DNA of 51,727 nt, taken from contig JACVJC010000017.1 of assembly GCA_015711795.1 (NCBI GenBank), positions 1-51,727 of the forward strand, read 5' to 3'. A model generated the notes under the pieces. It ran no database searches. It was not told the DNA's origin and saw nothing but the letters and a program-made list of their open reading frames with translations. Position 1 is the stretch's first letter. Each line of letters begins with the position of its first letter. Of this stretch, positions 8,498 to 17,360 are shown piece by piece. The translations under genes were made by a program, and so were the position numbers. This stretch comes from Candidatus Geothermocultor quzhuomuensis (GTDB lineage: Bacteria > Actinomycetota > Aquicultoria > Geothermocultorales > Geothermocultoraceae).

Positions 8498-11400
8498 TTG
8501 AACAATTCTTCTCAAGCCATTGGGGCAGTAATGGTTGTTGGTGGTGGAATTGCTGGAATTCAAGCCTCACTTGATTTAGCTGAATCAGGCTTTAAGGTTT
8601 ATTTAATTGAATCATCTCCAGCTGTGGGGGGACGAATGGCTCAATTAGATAAGACTTTTCCTACTAATGATTGTGCTATGTGCATTTTATCCCCTAAGTT
8701 GGTTGAGTGCAGTCGCCACTTAAATATTAATCTTATGACCCTCGCTGATGTTCTTAAAGTTGAAGGGGAGCCAGGAAATTTCGAAGTCACTCTTCGTCTT
8801 CGTCCCCGATATGTCGATTTGGAAAAGTGTACGGGATGTGGCGCATGTTTTAAGTATTGTCCCGTTAAAGTGCCTGATGAGTTTAATTTAGGCTTGAGTG
8901 AACGAAAGGCTATTTATCTTATGTATCCTCAAGCTGTTCCAGCAGCTTGCCTTATTGATATGGAGAAATGTCGCTTGTGTAAAGCTTGCGCCAAGAGGTG
9001 TCAAGCTGGAGCTATAAACTTGGATGACAAAGAAAGAATTAATAAGATAAAGGTTGGAGCGATTATCTTAGCTATTGGAACTGATTTATACGATGCTAGG
9101 TTGAAGGAAGAGTTAGGGTTTGGTCGTTACCAAAATGTTATTACTGCCCTTCAGTTTGAGCGAATCTTAAGCCCCTCAGGACCTTATCTCGGTCATATCA
9201 AGCGCCCCTCCAATGGCGAAGAACCAAAGAAAATTGCTTTTCTCCAATGCATTGGCTCCCGAGACTTAGAAAATCCTTTTTGCTCATCGGTTTGTTGTAT
9301 GTACGCAACTAAGCAAGCTATTTTAGCTAAGGAGCATCTCCCTCAAGCTCATTGTGAGATTTTCTTAATGGATATGCGGGCTTTTAGCAAAGGATTTGAT
9401 AGTTACTTTCATCAAGCTCAAGAAAGATATGGAGTAAAATATACTCGTTGCCGAGTTTCCGCTATCAAGGAAAACCCTACATCCAAAAATCTTTTAATTA
9501 AATATCAAACTGATGACGGTGAAATAAGAAAGGAAGAATATAATTTAGTTATTTTGTCTATTGGTGCCCAGACATCTAATAAGACTCATGAACTAGCTAA
9601 AGCTTTAGGTATCGATTTAAACGAGTATGGTTTTTGCCAAACCAAAGAATTTACTCCACTTGAAACGAGCCGACCGGGAGTATATCTTTGTGGACCTTTT
9701 GGTGAGCCCAAGGATATACCAGAGACAGTTACTCAAGCTAGTGGTGGGGCTGCTAAAGCAATGGAACTTTTAGTCACAGCTCGCAATACATTAGTTGAAG
9801 AAAAAACTTATCCTGAGGAAAAACAAGTTGAAGGTGAGGAGCCGCGAATTGGTGTTTTTATTTGTCATTGTGGGACAAATATCGCAGGTGTTATTGATGT
9901 AAAAGAAGTTTTGGAATTTGTAAAGAATCTACCAGGCGTTATTCATGCTGAGACGATGCTTTACACTTGCTCAGGCGATTCTCAAAAGATAATTAAAGAA
10001 AAAATTGAAGAAAGCGAGCTTAACCGGGTTGTGGTTGCTGCTTGCACCCCGCGAACTCATGAACCTCTTTTTCAAGAAACTTTGAGAGAAGCAGGGCTTA
10101 ACCCTTATCTTTTTGAAATGGCTAATATCCGAGACCAGGGTTCATGGGTTCATTCAAAAGAACCAGAGCAAGCTACGGAGAAAGCTAAGGATTTAATTCG
10201 AATGTCAATAGCTAGAGTAAGAGCGCTCGAACCTCTCTATGGAATTTCTCTTGGTTTGAGCCGAAATGCTCTCATTATTGGTGGAGGCTTAGCAGGCTTG
10301 ACGGCTGCTCTTTCCCTTTCTGAACAGGGATTTGGTGTTTATTTAGTTGAGCGAGAAAGTCAATTAGGTGGTAATTTAAGGAAAATTTTCTCTACTTTGG
10401 AAGGCAATAGTCCAGAGAAGTATTTAAAGGAATTGATTGATAAAGTGACGGCTAGTCCTCGGATAACTCTAATGCTAAATGCTCGATTGGTAAAGACAGG
10501 TGGCTTTATTGGAAACTATCAGAGTGTGGTTCGAGTTGGTGGAGAAGAGAAAGAAATAGAACATGGAGTAACTATTATGGCTACTGGAGGAAGAGAATAT
10601 CGAGGCGAAGATTATCTCTTAGGCAAGGATTTAAGAGTTTTAACTCAGCAGGACTTAGAGAAAGTTTTAGCGAGTAATCCAGAGAAGATAAAAAATGCCC
10701 AAACGGTTGTGATGATTCAGTGCGTTGGTCCATTTAAACCTTATCAGGAAAAGCCATTTTACTGTAGCCGAATTTGCTGTACGGTAGCGATTAAGAATGC
10801 TTTAAGGATTAAGGAGCTTAATCCACAAGTTCAAGTTGTCATTTTATACAAAGATATTCGGACCTATGGATTTAAAGAAAAATACTATAATCAATCAAGA
10901 GAAAAAGGGATTCTCTTTGTTCGGTTCAGTGATGAAAAATTACCTAAGTTAGGGGTTACAGCTGACAACAATCTTCAAATTGAGGTTGAAGACTTTTCAT
11001 TAAGAAAAAGCCTGATTTTTCAACCTGATTTATTGGTCTTAAGCACTGCTATTTTACCAGCAGAAGGAAGTGATGAATTGGCTTCAATATTAAAAATACC
11101 CTTAACTGAAGAGGGTTTCTTCCTGGAAGCCCATGTCAAATTGAGACCAGTCGATTTTTCAGCTGAGGGTTTGTTTTTATGTGGTATGGCTCATTATCCC
11201 AAATTGTTTGAGGAAACAGTGAGCCAGGCATTGGCGACTGCTGGCCGAGCAGCTACTATTCTTTCAAAGAAGGAACTTAAAGTGGGAGGAGTTGTGGCAA
11301 CTGTTTTTCCAAAAAAATGTGCGGCTTGTCTTACTTGTCTTCGGGCTTGTCCTTATGGTGCCCCTTTTATTAATCAAGAAGGCTTGGCTCAAATTGAGGT

Positions 11401-11527
11401 AGCTAAGTGTCAAGGTTGTGGTAGCTGTGCCGCTGAGTGTCCCGCTAAGGCAATTCAGCTTCTTCATTACAAAGATGAGCAAATAATCTTAAAAGAGGAA
11501 GCCCTTTTGGAGAAATTTGGATCATGA
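8498..11527 (+). CDS. hdrA: Large HdrA-like flavoprotein with duplicated FAD domain
   Basis: HdrA-type iron-sulfur flavoprotein, the candidate electron-bifurcating core of a MetFV-HdrABC-MvhD complex. About 1009 residues, much longer than methanogen HdrA (roughly 650-670). Order: a GGGIAGIQASLDLAESG FAD fold near residue 15; a cysteine cluster in NDCAMCILSPKLVECSRH; ferredoxin motifs CTGCGACFKYCP and CRLCKACAKRC; an ICHCGTNIAGVIDV region near 440; a second FAD fold, GGGLAGLTAALSLSEQG, near 590; and C-terminal CAACLTCLRACP and CQGCGSCAAECP clusters. I prefer TTG 8498, 9 bases after GGGAGG; TTG 8477 or 8492 are possible. It is followed by mvhD, whose ATG overlaps its end by 4 bases. Cys, not Sec, is used at every visible ligand position. 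Confidence 0.88.
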   Translation: MNNSSQAIGAVMVVGGGIAGIQASLDLAESGFKVYLIESSPAVGGRMAQLDKTFPTNDCAMCILSPKLVECSRHLNINLMTLADVLKVEGEPGNFEVTLRLRPRYVDLEKCTGCGACFKYCPVKVPDEFNLGLSERKAIYLMYPQAVPAACLIDMEKCRLCKACAKRCQAGAINLDDKERINKIKVGAIILAIGTDLYDARLKEELGFGRYQNVITALQFERILSPSGPYLGHIKRPSNGEEPKKIAFLQCIGSRDLENPFCSSVCCMYATKQAILAKEHLPQAHCEIFLMDMRAFSKGFDSYFHQAQERYGVKYTRCRVSAIKENPTSKNLLIKYQTDDGEIRKEEYNLVILSIGAQTSNKTHELAKALGIDLNEYGFCQTKEFTPLETSRPGVYLCGPFGEPKDIPETVTQASGGAAKAMELLVTARNTLVEEKTYPEEKQVEGEEPRIGVFICHCGTNIAGVIDVKEVLEFVKNLPGVIHAETMLYTCSGDSQKIIKEKIEESELNRVVVAACTPRTHEPLFQETLREAGLNPYLFEMANIRDQGSWVHSKEPEQATEKAKDLIRMSIARVRALEPLYGISLGLSRNALIIGGGLAGLTAALSLSEQGFGVYLVERESQLGGNLRKIFSTLEGNSPEKYLKELIDKVTASPRITLMLNARLVKTGGFIGNYQSVVRVGGEEKEIEHGVTIMATGGREYRGEDYLLGKDLRVLTQQDLEKVLASNPEKIKNAQTVVMIQCVGPFKPYQEKPFYCSRICCTVAIKNALRIKELNPQVQVVILYKDIRTYGFKEKYYNQSREKGILFVRFSDEKLPKLGVTADNNLQIEVEDFSLRKSLIFQPDLLVLSTAILPAEGSDELASILKIPLTEEGFFLEAHVKLRPVDFSAEGLFLCGMAHYPKLFEETVSQALATAGRAATILSKKELKVGGVVATVFPKKCAACLTCLRACPYGAPFINQEGLAQIEVAKCQGCGSCAAECPAKAIQLLHYKDEQIILKEEALLEKFGS

Positions 11528-11988
11528 ACGCTCAAAGAGAATTTTTTGAACCTGAAATAGTTGCTTTTTGCTGTCACTATTGTGCTTATGCTGCAGCTGA
11601 TATGGCTGGCTCAATGCGCCTTTCTTATCCAACGAATGTTAAAATAATTAAAATTCCTTGCAGTGGAAAGACAGATGTTTTGTATCTTCTTAAGGCATTT
11701 GAAGCAGGTGCTGATGGAGTATTTGTTGCAGGCTGACTGGAAGGTCAGTGCCATTACCTGGATGGTAATGTAAAAGCTAAAAAAAGAGTTGAATATACCA
11801 AAAAACTTTTGGATGAAATTGGTATTGGAGGAGAGAGATTGGAGTTTTACAATCTTTCCTCGGCTATGGGGCAGAGATTTGCTGAAATTGCAAGCGAGAT
11901 GACAGAAAAGGTTCGAGAACTTGGTCCTAATCCTGTTAAGAAGGGCAAGGCGAAGGAAAAGATTTTAATAGGAGGTAAAGAAGAGTGA
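11524..11988 (+). CDS. mvhD: MvhD-type [2Fe-2S] subunit, selenoprotein (in-frame UGA = Sec71)
   Basis: MvhD (F420-non-reducing hydrogenase delta) family, which passes electrons between HdrA and an electron donor. Reading through the in-frame TGA at 11734-11736 gives 154 residues, the normal family length; stopping there would leave 70. The residue before it is Gly, and what follows (LEGQCHYLDGN) is the conserved family motif, in which the UGA position is normally Cys (VAGC-x2-GxCHxxxGN). The open frame continues 83 codons to TGA 11986. Upstream cysteines lie in FCCHYCAY. A SECIS-like hairpin follows the UGA. It overlaps hdrA by 4 bases, and metV begins inside its stop region with GTG. Confidence 0.9.
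11737..11770 (+). promoter_or_regulatory. Candidate bacterial SECIS element of mvhD
   Basis: Downstream of the UGA, bases 11752-11758 (CATTACC) and 11764-11770 (GGTAATG) form a perfect 7-bp stem with the 5-base loop TGGAT, whose GG lies about 23 bases after the UGA. This is within the spacing usual for bacterial SECIS loops. A competing stem CTGAC/GTCAG spans the UGA itself. Bacterial SECIS sits inside the coding region, as here. Confidence 0.65.
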
Positions 11989-12659
11989 TTTTTGGTGAAC
12001 AGAAACCCCTTGAAGAAGTTGAGGAAATGATAAAAGATTGCAAGAAAATTCTAATAGCCGGCTGCAATACCTGTGTTGCCATTTGCTTTGCTGGCGGAGA
12101 AAAGGAAGTGGGAATTTTAGCTTCCGCCTTAAGGATGAGGGCAAAAATGGCTAATCGAGAGCAGGAAGTTATTGAACAAACTGTCCAGCGCCAATGTGAA
12201 TGGGAATTTGTCGATGAACTCAAGGAAAATGTTGAAAAAGTTGAGGTGGTTGTTTCCCTAGCTTGTGGAGCAGGGGTTCAAGCAGTGGCTGAAAGATTCC
12301 CCCGTGCTTTTATCTTTCCTGGCCTTAATACAACTGGCATTGCAATTACTGAAGAAGCTGGAGTTTGGGCTGAACGATGTCTAGCTTGTGGCAACTGCAT
12401 CTTAGATAAAACTGGGGGTATTTGCCCAATAACTAGGTGTTCAAAGGGATTACTAAATGGACCTTGTGGTGGTTCTCAAAATGGGAAGTGCGAAATTTCT
12501 CCTGATGTTCCTTGTGCTTGGCAGCTTATTTATGACCGCTTAAAAGTTTTAGGTAAACTTGATTTACTTGATGGGATAAAACCACCTAAAGATTGGTCAA
12601 CTAGCCAAAGTGGAGGCCCTAGAAAAGTTGTCAGGGAAGACCTAAAAAGCAGTAGTTAG
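11985..12659 (+). CDS. metV: MetV, zinc/iron-sulfur partner of methylene-THF reductase
   Basis: MetV-type protein (methylene-tetrahydrofolate reductase C-terminal family), the partner that links MetF to electron carriers in acetogens. 224 residues. An N-terminal half with cysteines in AGCNTCVAICFAGG is followed by a typical C-terminal cysteine-rich domain: ERCLACGNCI, GGICPITRCSKGLLNGPCGG and GKCEISPDVPCAW. It starts with GTG 11985, overlapping the TGA of mvhD by 4 bases, so it is translationally coupled to read-through of the Sec gene. metF follows after 114 bases of repeat-like spacer. Confidence 0.88.
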   Translation: MIFGEQKPLEEVEEMIKDCKKILIAGCNTCVAICFAGGEKEVGILASALRMRAKMANREQEVIEQTVQRQCEWEFVDELKENVEKVEVVVSLACGAGVQAVAERFPRAFIFPGLNTTGIAITEEAGVWAERCLACGNCILDKTGGICPITRCSKGLLNGPCGGSQNGKCEISPDVPCAWQLIYDRLKVLGKLDLLDGIKPPKDWSTSQSGGPRKVVREDLKSSS

Positions 12660-12773
12660 ATGTTAAGTTAGTGAAGAATTTTAAGTAGGAATTTCGTTTT
12701 AGCTAACTACTAACCTTTAACTTTTAACAACTTAATCGAGGTTTTACGGAAACAGATAGGAACAGGTAAACAG

Positions 12774-13694
12774 ATGAAATCAGGAAGTAATTTAGAGAAA
12801 GTTTTAACTTCGGGACAGTTTGCAGTGACAGCTGAGCTTGGTCCACCTAAGGGAGCTGATACTGAAGTTGTCCGTCGCAAGGTAGAAATTTTAAAGGGTA
12901 AAGTTGATGCGGCAAACATTACGGATTGTCAGACAGCAGTAGTAAGACTTTCAAGTATCGCTGCTGGTGTAATTATGGCTCAAATGGGACTAGAACCTGT
13001 AGTTCAAATGACCACACGCGACCGCAATCGGATTGCTATTCAAAGCGACCTTTTAGGTGCTTCTGCTCTTGGCATTAAAAACTTACTATGTTTAACAGGT
13101 GACCACCCAAAATTTGGCAATCATCCTCAAGCTAAGGGGGTTTTTGATCTAGATTCAATTCAACTAATTCAGATGGTTAAGAATATGAGGGATGAGAAGA
13201 AATTCTTGAACGGGGAGGAAATGGAGGTCGAACCACGATTCTTTATTGGAGCAGCTGAAAATCCTTTCGCTGACCCTTTTGAATTTCGAGCTACTCGCTT
13301 GGCTAAAAAAGTAATGGCTGGAGTTGATTTTATCCAGACTCAGATTGTTTATAACACTCATAAGTTTGCTCATTGGATGGAGGAAATTAGAAAATTAAGA
13401 CTCCATGAGAAAGTTTTTATTTTAGCTGGAGTAGCTCCAATGAAATCAGTTGGAATGGCTAAATATATGAAAAATAAGGTTCCTGGAATGGATGTCCCTG
13501 ATGAGGTTGTTAACCGAATGGAGAAAGCTAAAGAGCCTAGGCAAGAGGGAATTCAAATCTGTGTTGATATTATCAATGAAGTGAGGAAAATTGAGGGCAT
13601 TGCTGGTATTCATATTATGGCAGTTGAATGGGAAGAAGCGGTCCCTGAAATAGTGGAAAGAGCAGGTTTGCTACCTAGACCACAAGGGCAGTAG
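12774..13694 (+). CDS. metF: 5,10-methylenetetrahydrofolate reductase
   Basis: MetF flavoprotein that reduces methylene-THF to methyl-THF, the last step of the methyl branch before AcsE. 306 residues, a TIM-barrel. Typical stretches are VTAELGPPKGAD near residue 20, ANITDCQTAVVRLSS near 47, LCLTGDHPKFGNHP near 106, GADFIQTQ-like VDFIQTQIVYN near 187, and a GIHIMAVEWEE C-terminus. ATG 12774 is preceded by a modest AGGAACAGG site. It sits between metV and the fused hdrCB gene, the arrangement expected for a MetFV-Hdr-MvhD complex. Confidence 0.92.
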   Translation: MKSGSNLEKVLTSGQFAVTAELGPPKGADTEVVRRKVEILKGKVDAANITDCQTAVVRLSSIAAGVIMAQMGLEPVVQMTTRDRNRIAIQSDLLGASALGIKNLLCLTGDHPKFGNHPQAKGVFDLDSIQLIQMVKNMRDEKKFLNGEEMEVEPRFFIGAAENPFADPFEFRATRLAKKVMAGVDFIQTQIVYNTHKFAHWMEEIRKLRLHEKVFILAGVAPMKSVGMAKYMKNKVPGMDVPDEVVNRMEKAKEPRQEGIQICVDIINEVRKIEGIAGIHIMAVEWEEAVPEIVERAGLLPRPQGQ

Positions 13695-13740
13695 CTAGAT
13701 GTTAGTGGCTGGTAGTTAGCACTAGTAACTGTGGAGTGAA

Positions 13741-15144
13741 GTGAAATTGGCGGTAAGTTTTCAGTTAGGAGATGAGATAAGAGAAAGGACAGGGGAGAAT
13801 GTTTTTCTCTGTTATCAGTGCGGGAAATGTACGGCAGGCTGTCCAGTTTCTGAAGAGATGGATTTGAGACCCAATCAAATTATTCGAGCTTTACAACTTG
13901 GCTTGGAGGAAGAAGTTTTAAAGACAAAGACCATTTGGCTTTGTGCCTCTTGTGAAGTTTGTGCCACTCGCTGTCCTCAAGGAATTGATATTACTCATTT
14001 GATGGATTTCTTGCGAGAAGAAGCTCTCAAAAAAAGAATAAAAGCTGGAATTCCTCAAGCTCCCATTTTTAATCAAGTAGCTTTGAAAGGAATAAGAAAA
14101 TATGGGCGTCTTTATGAGCTTGGTTCAATTATTGGTTTTAATTTGCGTACTGGCCAACCATTTAAAGACGCTGGTCTTGGTGTCAAAATGGTCTTTAAAG
14201 GCAAAATCAAACTTTTGCCTGAAAGAGCCAGGTACCCACGGGATTTGAGCAAAATAATCCAGGAACCTGAGAGCAATACCAAAAGGGTTGCTTATTATTC
14301 AGGTTGTTCCCTCCACTCAGTTGGAGAGGAATTTAACCTTTCAACCAAGCTGGTTTGCCAAAAACTTGGTCTCGAGTTGATTGAGCCTCAGAATTGGGTT
14401 TGCTGTGGTTCAACACCGGCTCATGCTACCTCTCAGCTTGAGGCAACTATTTTGCCCTTGAAGAATTTGGCTTTGATCGAGAAAACGGGTTTGAAAGATT
14501 TAACTCTCTCCTGTGCTCTTTGTTTCTTGCGCTTCCGTAGAGCTATCTATGATATTCAAAAAGATTTTCGGCTCAGAGAACAAGTTGAAAAGGAGATTAA
14601 TTATATCTATTTAAATAAGCTCAAGGTTAGTCACCTTATCGAGACTTTAATGGAACGAGTTGGCTTAGAAAATATTGCTCAAAAAGTAGTAAAACCTTTA
14701 AAGGCTTTAAAAGTTGTATGCTATTATGGCTGTTTTTTGACCCGACCACCAAAAGTAACGGAAGCAGAGCATCCTGAGTATCCAGTCAGTATGGATAAGC
14801 TAATTGACATAATTGGAGCTGAGCCTTTGGATTGGTCATTTAAGACTGAATGTTGCGGAGCTGCCTTGTCAGTTACTCAGCCCAAAGTTGCTTTGAGATT
14901 AATTACTGATATTCTCGCTAATGCTCAAGGAGTCGGGGCAGAAGCAATTGTTGTTGCTTGTCCAATGTGCCACGCTAATTTAGATACTCGCCAACTTCAA
15001 CTTAAGGGAATTAAAAAGCCCATTCCTGTTTTTTACTTTACCCAGCTTGTTGGTTTAGCATTGGGTTTAAACTTTAAAGAACTTGCCATTAATAGACATT
15101 TAGTAAGTTCCCTGCCTTTATTAAAAGAGCATAACTTGATTTAA
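13741..15144 (+). CDS. HdrC-HdrB fusion (iron-sulfur and CCG-domain protein)
   Basis: One polypeptide joins the two normally separate heterodisulfide-reductase-like subunits. Residues 1-100 are HdrC-like with two [4Fe-4S] motifs (CYQCGKCTAGCP and CASCEVCATRCPQG). Residues from about 185 to the end are HdrB-like with two CCG domains: YYSGCSLHSVG with NWVCCGSTPAHA, and CYYGCFLTRPP with TECCGAALSV and VVACPMCHANLD. 467 residues, GTG start at 13741. In this context the CCG clusters need not act on a heterodisulfide; they could pass electrons to MetF or bind another acceptor. Confidence is high for the domains and moderate for the role. Confidence 0.88.
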   Translation: MKLAVSFQLGDEIRERTGENVFLCYQCGKCTAGCPVSEEMDLRPNQIIRALQLGLEEEVLKTKTIWLCASCEVCATRCPQGIDITHLMDFLREEALKKRIKAGIPQAPIFNQVALKGIRKYGRLYELGSIIGFNLRTGQPFKDAGLGVKMVFKGKIKLLPERARYPRDLSKIIQEPESNTKRVAYYSGCSLHSVGEEFNLSTKLVCQKLGLELIEPQNWVCCGSTPAHATSQLEATILPLKNLALIEKTGLKDLTLSCALCFLRFRRAIYDIQKDFRLREQVEKEINYIYLNKLKVSHLIETLMERVGLENIAQKVVKPLKALKVVCYYGCFLTRPPKVTEAEHPEYPVSMDKLIDIIGAEPLDWSFKTECCGAALSVTQPKVALRLITDILANAQGVGAEAIVVACPMCHANLDTRQLQLKGIKKPIPVFYFTQLVGLALGLNFKELAINRHLVSSLPLLKEHNLI

Positions 15145-15211
15145 CTTTGATTAGGAAAAAACAAATAGAAGCAAGATTTGAGAGTAATCACAAGCGATAA
15201 AGGGAGTGTAA

Positions 15212-16003
15212 ATGAAGATTGCGGTGGCAGGTAAAGGAGGAGTAGGTAAAACAACAATAGCTGGTTCTTTAGCTAGGTTGTATGCGGCTGAAAGGTACAA
15301 AGTTTTAGCTATCGACGCTGACCCTGACGCTAATTTAGCTTCAGCTATTGGAATAACTCTTGAGGAGGAGAAAGCAATTATCCCTCTTTCTAAAATGAAA
15401 GATTTGGTTAGGGAAAGAACTGGGGCAGAACCGTGGTCTTTCGGTAGTTATTTTAAGCTTAATCCAAAAGTTGATGATATCCCAGATAAGTTCTCTTTTC
15501 AAAAATTTGGGGTGCGACTTTTAGTAATGGGTTCAGTTGAACATGGTGGGGCTGGTTGTGTCTGTCCTGAGAGCGCTCTTTTAAGAGCACTGGTTCGCCA
15601 CTTGCTTTTGGAGAGAGACGAAGTCATTATTATGGATATGGAAGCAGGGCTGGAACATTTAGGGAGAGGAACAGCTGATTCGGTCGATGCTCTTCTTGTG
15701 GTAGTTGAGCCAAGTCAGAAAAGTATTCAAACCGCCAAATCAATCAGGAAATTGTCTCAGGAAATTGGTTTAAAGAATCAATTTCTTTTAGTTAATAAGG
15801 TTCGAGATGAGGAGGAAGGAGAAAATTTAAAAAAGGACTTGAAAGAGCTTTCTTTTCTTGGTTTAATTCACCAAAGCGAAAAAATTCGCCTTGCTGACTT
15901 GAAGGGAAAATCCCCTTTTGATTCGGATTCCAAATTTGTTCAGGAAATAAAGGTAATTAAGGACAATCTAGAGAAGGCGCTAAGGATTAAGACTAAAGAC
16001 TGA
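15212..16003 (+). CDS. cooC: CODH nickel-insertion ATPase
   Basis: CooC/AcsF-type P-loop ATPase that helps insert nickel into CODH (C-cluster) or ACS (A-cluster). 263 residues, cytoplasmic, expected to dimerise. A deviant Walker A (GKGGVGKTT) at residues 8-16, the AIDADPDANLASAIG switch region, a CxC motif in GCVCPESALLRA that is the metal-binding site of the family, and IIMDMEAGLEHLGRG are all present. ATG 15212 follows GGGAG. The position between the Hdr module and acsE fits maturation of the CODH/ACS encoded upstream. Confidence 0.92.
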   Translation: MKIAVAGKGGVGKTTIAGSLARLYAAERYKVLAIDADPDANLASAIGITLEEEKAIIPLSKMKDLVRERTGAEPWSFGSYFKLNPKVDDIPDKFSFQKFGVRLLVMGSVEHGGAGCVCPESALLRALVRHLLLERDEVIIMDMEAGLEHLGRGTADSVDALLVVVEPSQKSIQTAKSIRKLSQEIGLKNQFLLVNKVRDEEEGENLKKDLKELSFLGLIHQSEKIRLADLKGKSPFDSDSKFVQEIKVIKDNLEKALRIKTKD

Positions 16004-16038
16004 AACAACTAAGAAAGGAAGTTACGAGGAGGTAAATT

Positions 16039-16818
16039 ATGTTAGTAATTGGTGAGAAAATCAATATTATGTCTAAAAGCTTGGGCCCAGCTATGAAAGA
16101 AAGAAACGCCGAGCCCATAATTGAAATGGCGAAAAAGCAGGTGGAAAGGGGAGCCAATATGCTTGATATTAATATTGGCCCCGCCACAAAAGACGGTCTT
16201 GCTTTAATGGAATGGCTCGTAACGACAGTTCAGGGAGTAGTTGATGTCCCTCTTTCTTTAGACACGACCAATGTTGATGCAATGGAAGCTGGCTTGAAAG
16301 TTCATAAAGGCCAAGCAATGATTAATTCAGCTTCAGGTGAACCAGAGCGATTGGAGAAAATGATGAGCTTAGCTAGTCAATATAATGCTAAAATTATTGG
16401 ACTTACCTTAACTGAAAAAGGTATTCCCCGTGATGCTAACGAGAGGGTAACAGTAGCAGTTGATATTTTAACTAAAGCAATGGAAAAAGGAGTTCCTCCA
16501 GAAAATTTATATCTTGACCCAATAATTATGCCTGTGGGAGTAGCTCAAAAAGATTTTGTTGAAATTTTTGAGGCTTTAAGGATGTTTAAGCAGCTTAATG
16601 ACCCACCAGTGAAGACAGTTGTTGGTTTGAGTAATGCTTCCAACTCTTTGCCTCCAAAAATAAAACCACTAATCGACAGAACCCTTTTGGTTATGCTAAT
16701 GGCTTGCGGTCTTGATGCAGCTATTCTAGACCCTCTTGATAAGGATTTAATGAATGCTTTAAAAACTTCTCTTGTTTTAAAGAATGAGATTTTATATTGC
16801 CATTCTTACTTAGACTAG
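16039..16818 (+). CDS. acsE: Methyl-THF:corrinoid/iron-sulfur protein methyltransferase
   Basis: AcsE (MeTr) transfers the methyl group of methyl-THF to Co(I) of AcsCD. 259 residues, a pterin-binding TIM barrel of normal size. Signature stretches: LVIGEKINIMS at the N-terminus, GANMLDINIGPA near 40, PLSLDTTNVDAMEAG near 75, MINSASGE near 93, LYLDPIIMPVG near 160, VGLSNASNSLP near 200. ATG 16039 has an ideal GAGGAGG site. It follows cooC by 35 bases. Confidence 0.95.
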   Translation: MLVIGEKINIMSKSLGPAMKERNAEPIIEMAKKQVERGANMLDINIGPATKDGLALMEWLVTTVQGVVDVPLSLDTTNVDAMEAGLKVHKGQAMINSASGEPERLEKMMSLASQYNAKIIGLTLTEKGIPRDANERVTVAVDILTKAMEKGVPPENLYLDPIIMPVGVAQKDFVEIFEALRMFKQLNDPPVKTVVGLSNASNSLPPKIKPLIDRTLLVMLMACGLDAAILDPLDKDLMNALKTSLVLKNEILYCHSYLD

Positions 16819-16881
16819 TTCGTGAAGAGGAAAGTTAAAAGAATGCCCTATTGGGCTAGTTGAGTAAAAACGAAGGGGGAA

Positions 16882-17343
16882 ATGAAAGAGTTAGAGAAGA
16901 TAATAGCTAAGTATAGAGGGGAAAAAGGAATGCTTATTTCAGCGCTCCAGGAGGTCCAGGAGAGATTGGGCTATTTGTCTAAGGATTCTCTTGAGAAAGT
17001 TTCTGAGGGCCTAAACATTCCCATTAGCGAGGTTTTTGGGGTGGCTACCTTTTATACTCAGTTTCACTTAAAGCCTTGTGGAAAAAATGTTATTCGAGTT
17101 TGTCGGGGTACTTCCTGCTATGTCCGAGGGGCTAAGGATATTATCAAAACGGTGGAACAATTTTTAAATATAAGAGATGGCGAAACCACTGATGATTACC
17201 AATTTACTTTTCAAACGGTTGCATGCCTGGGTACTTGTTTTTTATCTCCTGTGATGATGATTAATCGGGATTACTTTGGAAGGTTGACCCCTGCTAAAAC
17301 GGAAACAGTTTTAAAGTCCTATCAACAAAGAGAAAAGTTGTAA
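16882..17343 (+). CDS. NuoE-like [2Fe-2S] subunit of the formate dehydrogenase
   Basis: 24-kDa (NuoE/HndA) family thioredoxin-fold subunit, 153 residues. It carries one [2Fe-2S] cluster with ligands in CRGTSC and ACLGTC, the C-x4-C and C-x3-C pattern of the family. The N-terminal helical part (IAKYRGEKGMLISALQEV, then GVATFYTQFHLKP) is also typical. It is followed 17 bases later by the NuoF-GltD fusion and then fdhA, so it belongs to a soluble pyridine-nucleotide-linked formate dehydrogenase rather than complex I. GGGGGAAATG gives a good start. Confidence 0.9.
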   Translation: MKELEKIIAKYRGEKGMLISALQEVQERLGYLSKDSLEKVSEGLNIPISEVFGVATFYTQFHLKPCGKNVIRVCRGTSCYVRGAKDIIKTVEQFLNIRDGETTDDYQFTFQTVACLGTCFLSPVMMINRDYFGRLTPAKTETVLKSYQQREKL

Positions 17344-17360
17344 GGAGGGGGAAGGGAAGC

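Noticed and set aside
8498-11527. Selenocysteine in HdrA, as in some methanogens
   Set aside because: All visible ligand positions are Cys and no in-frame TGA occurs in the frame.
12660-12773. A small RNA or gene between metV and metF
   Set aside because: Only repeat-like TAACTACTAACC spacer sequence with weak inverted repeats was found.
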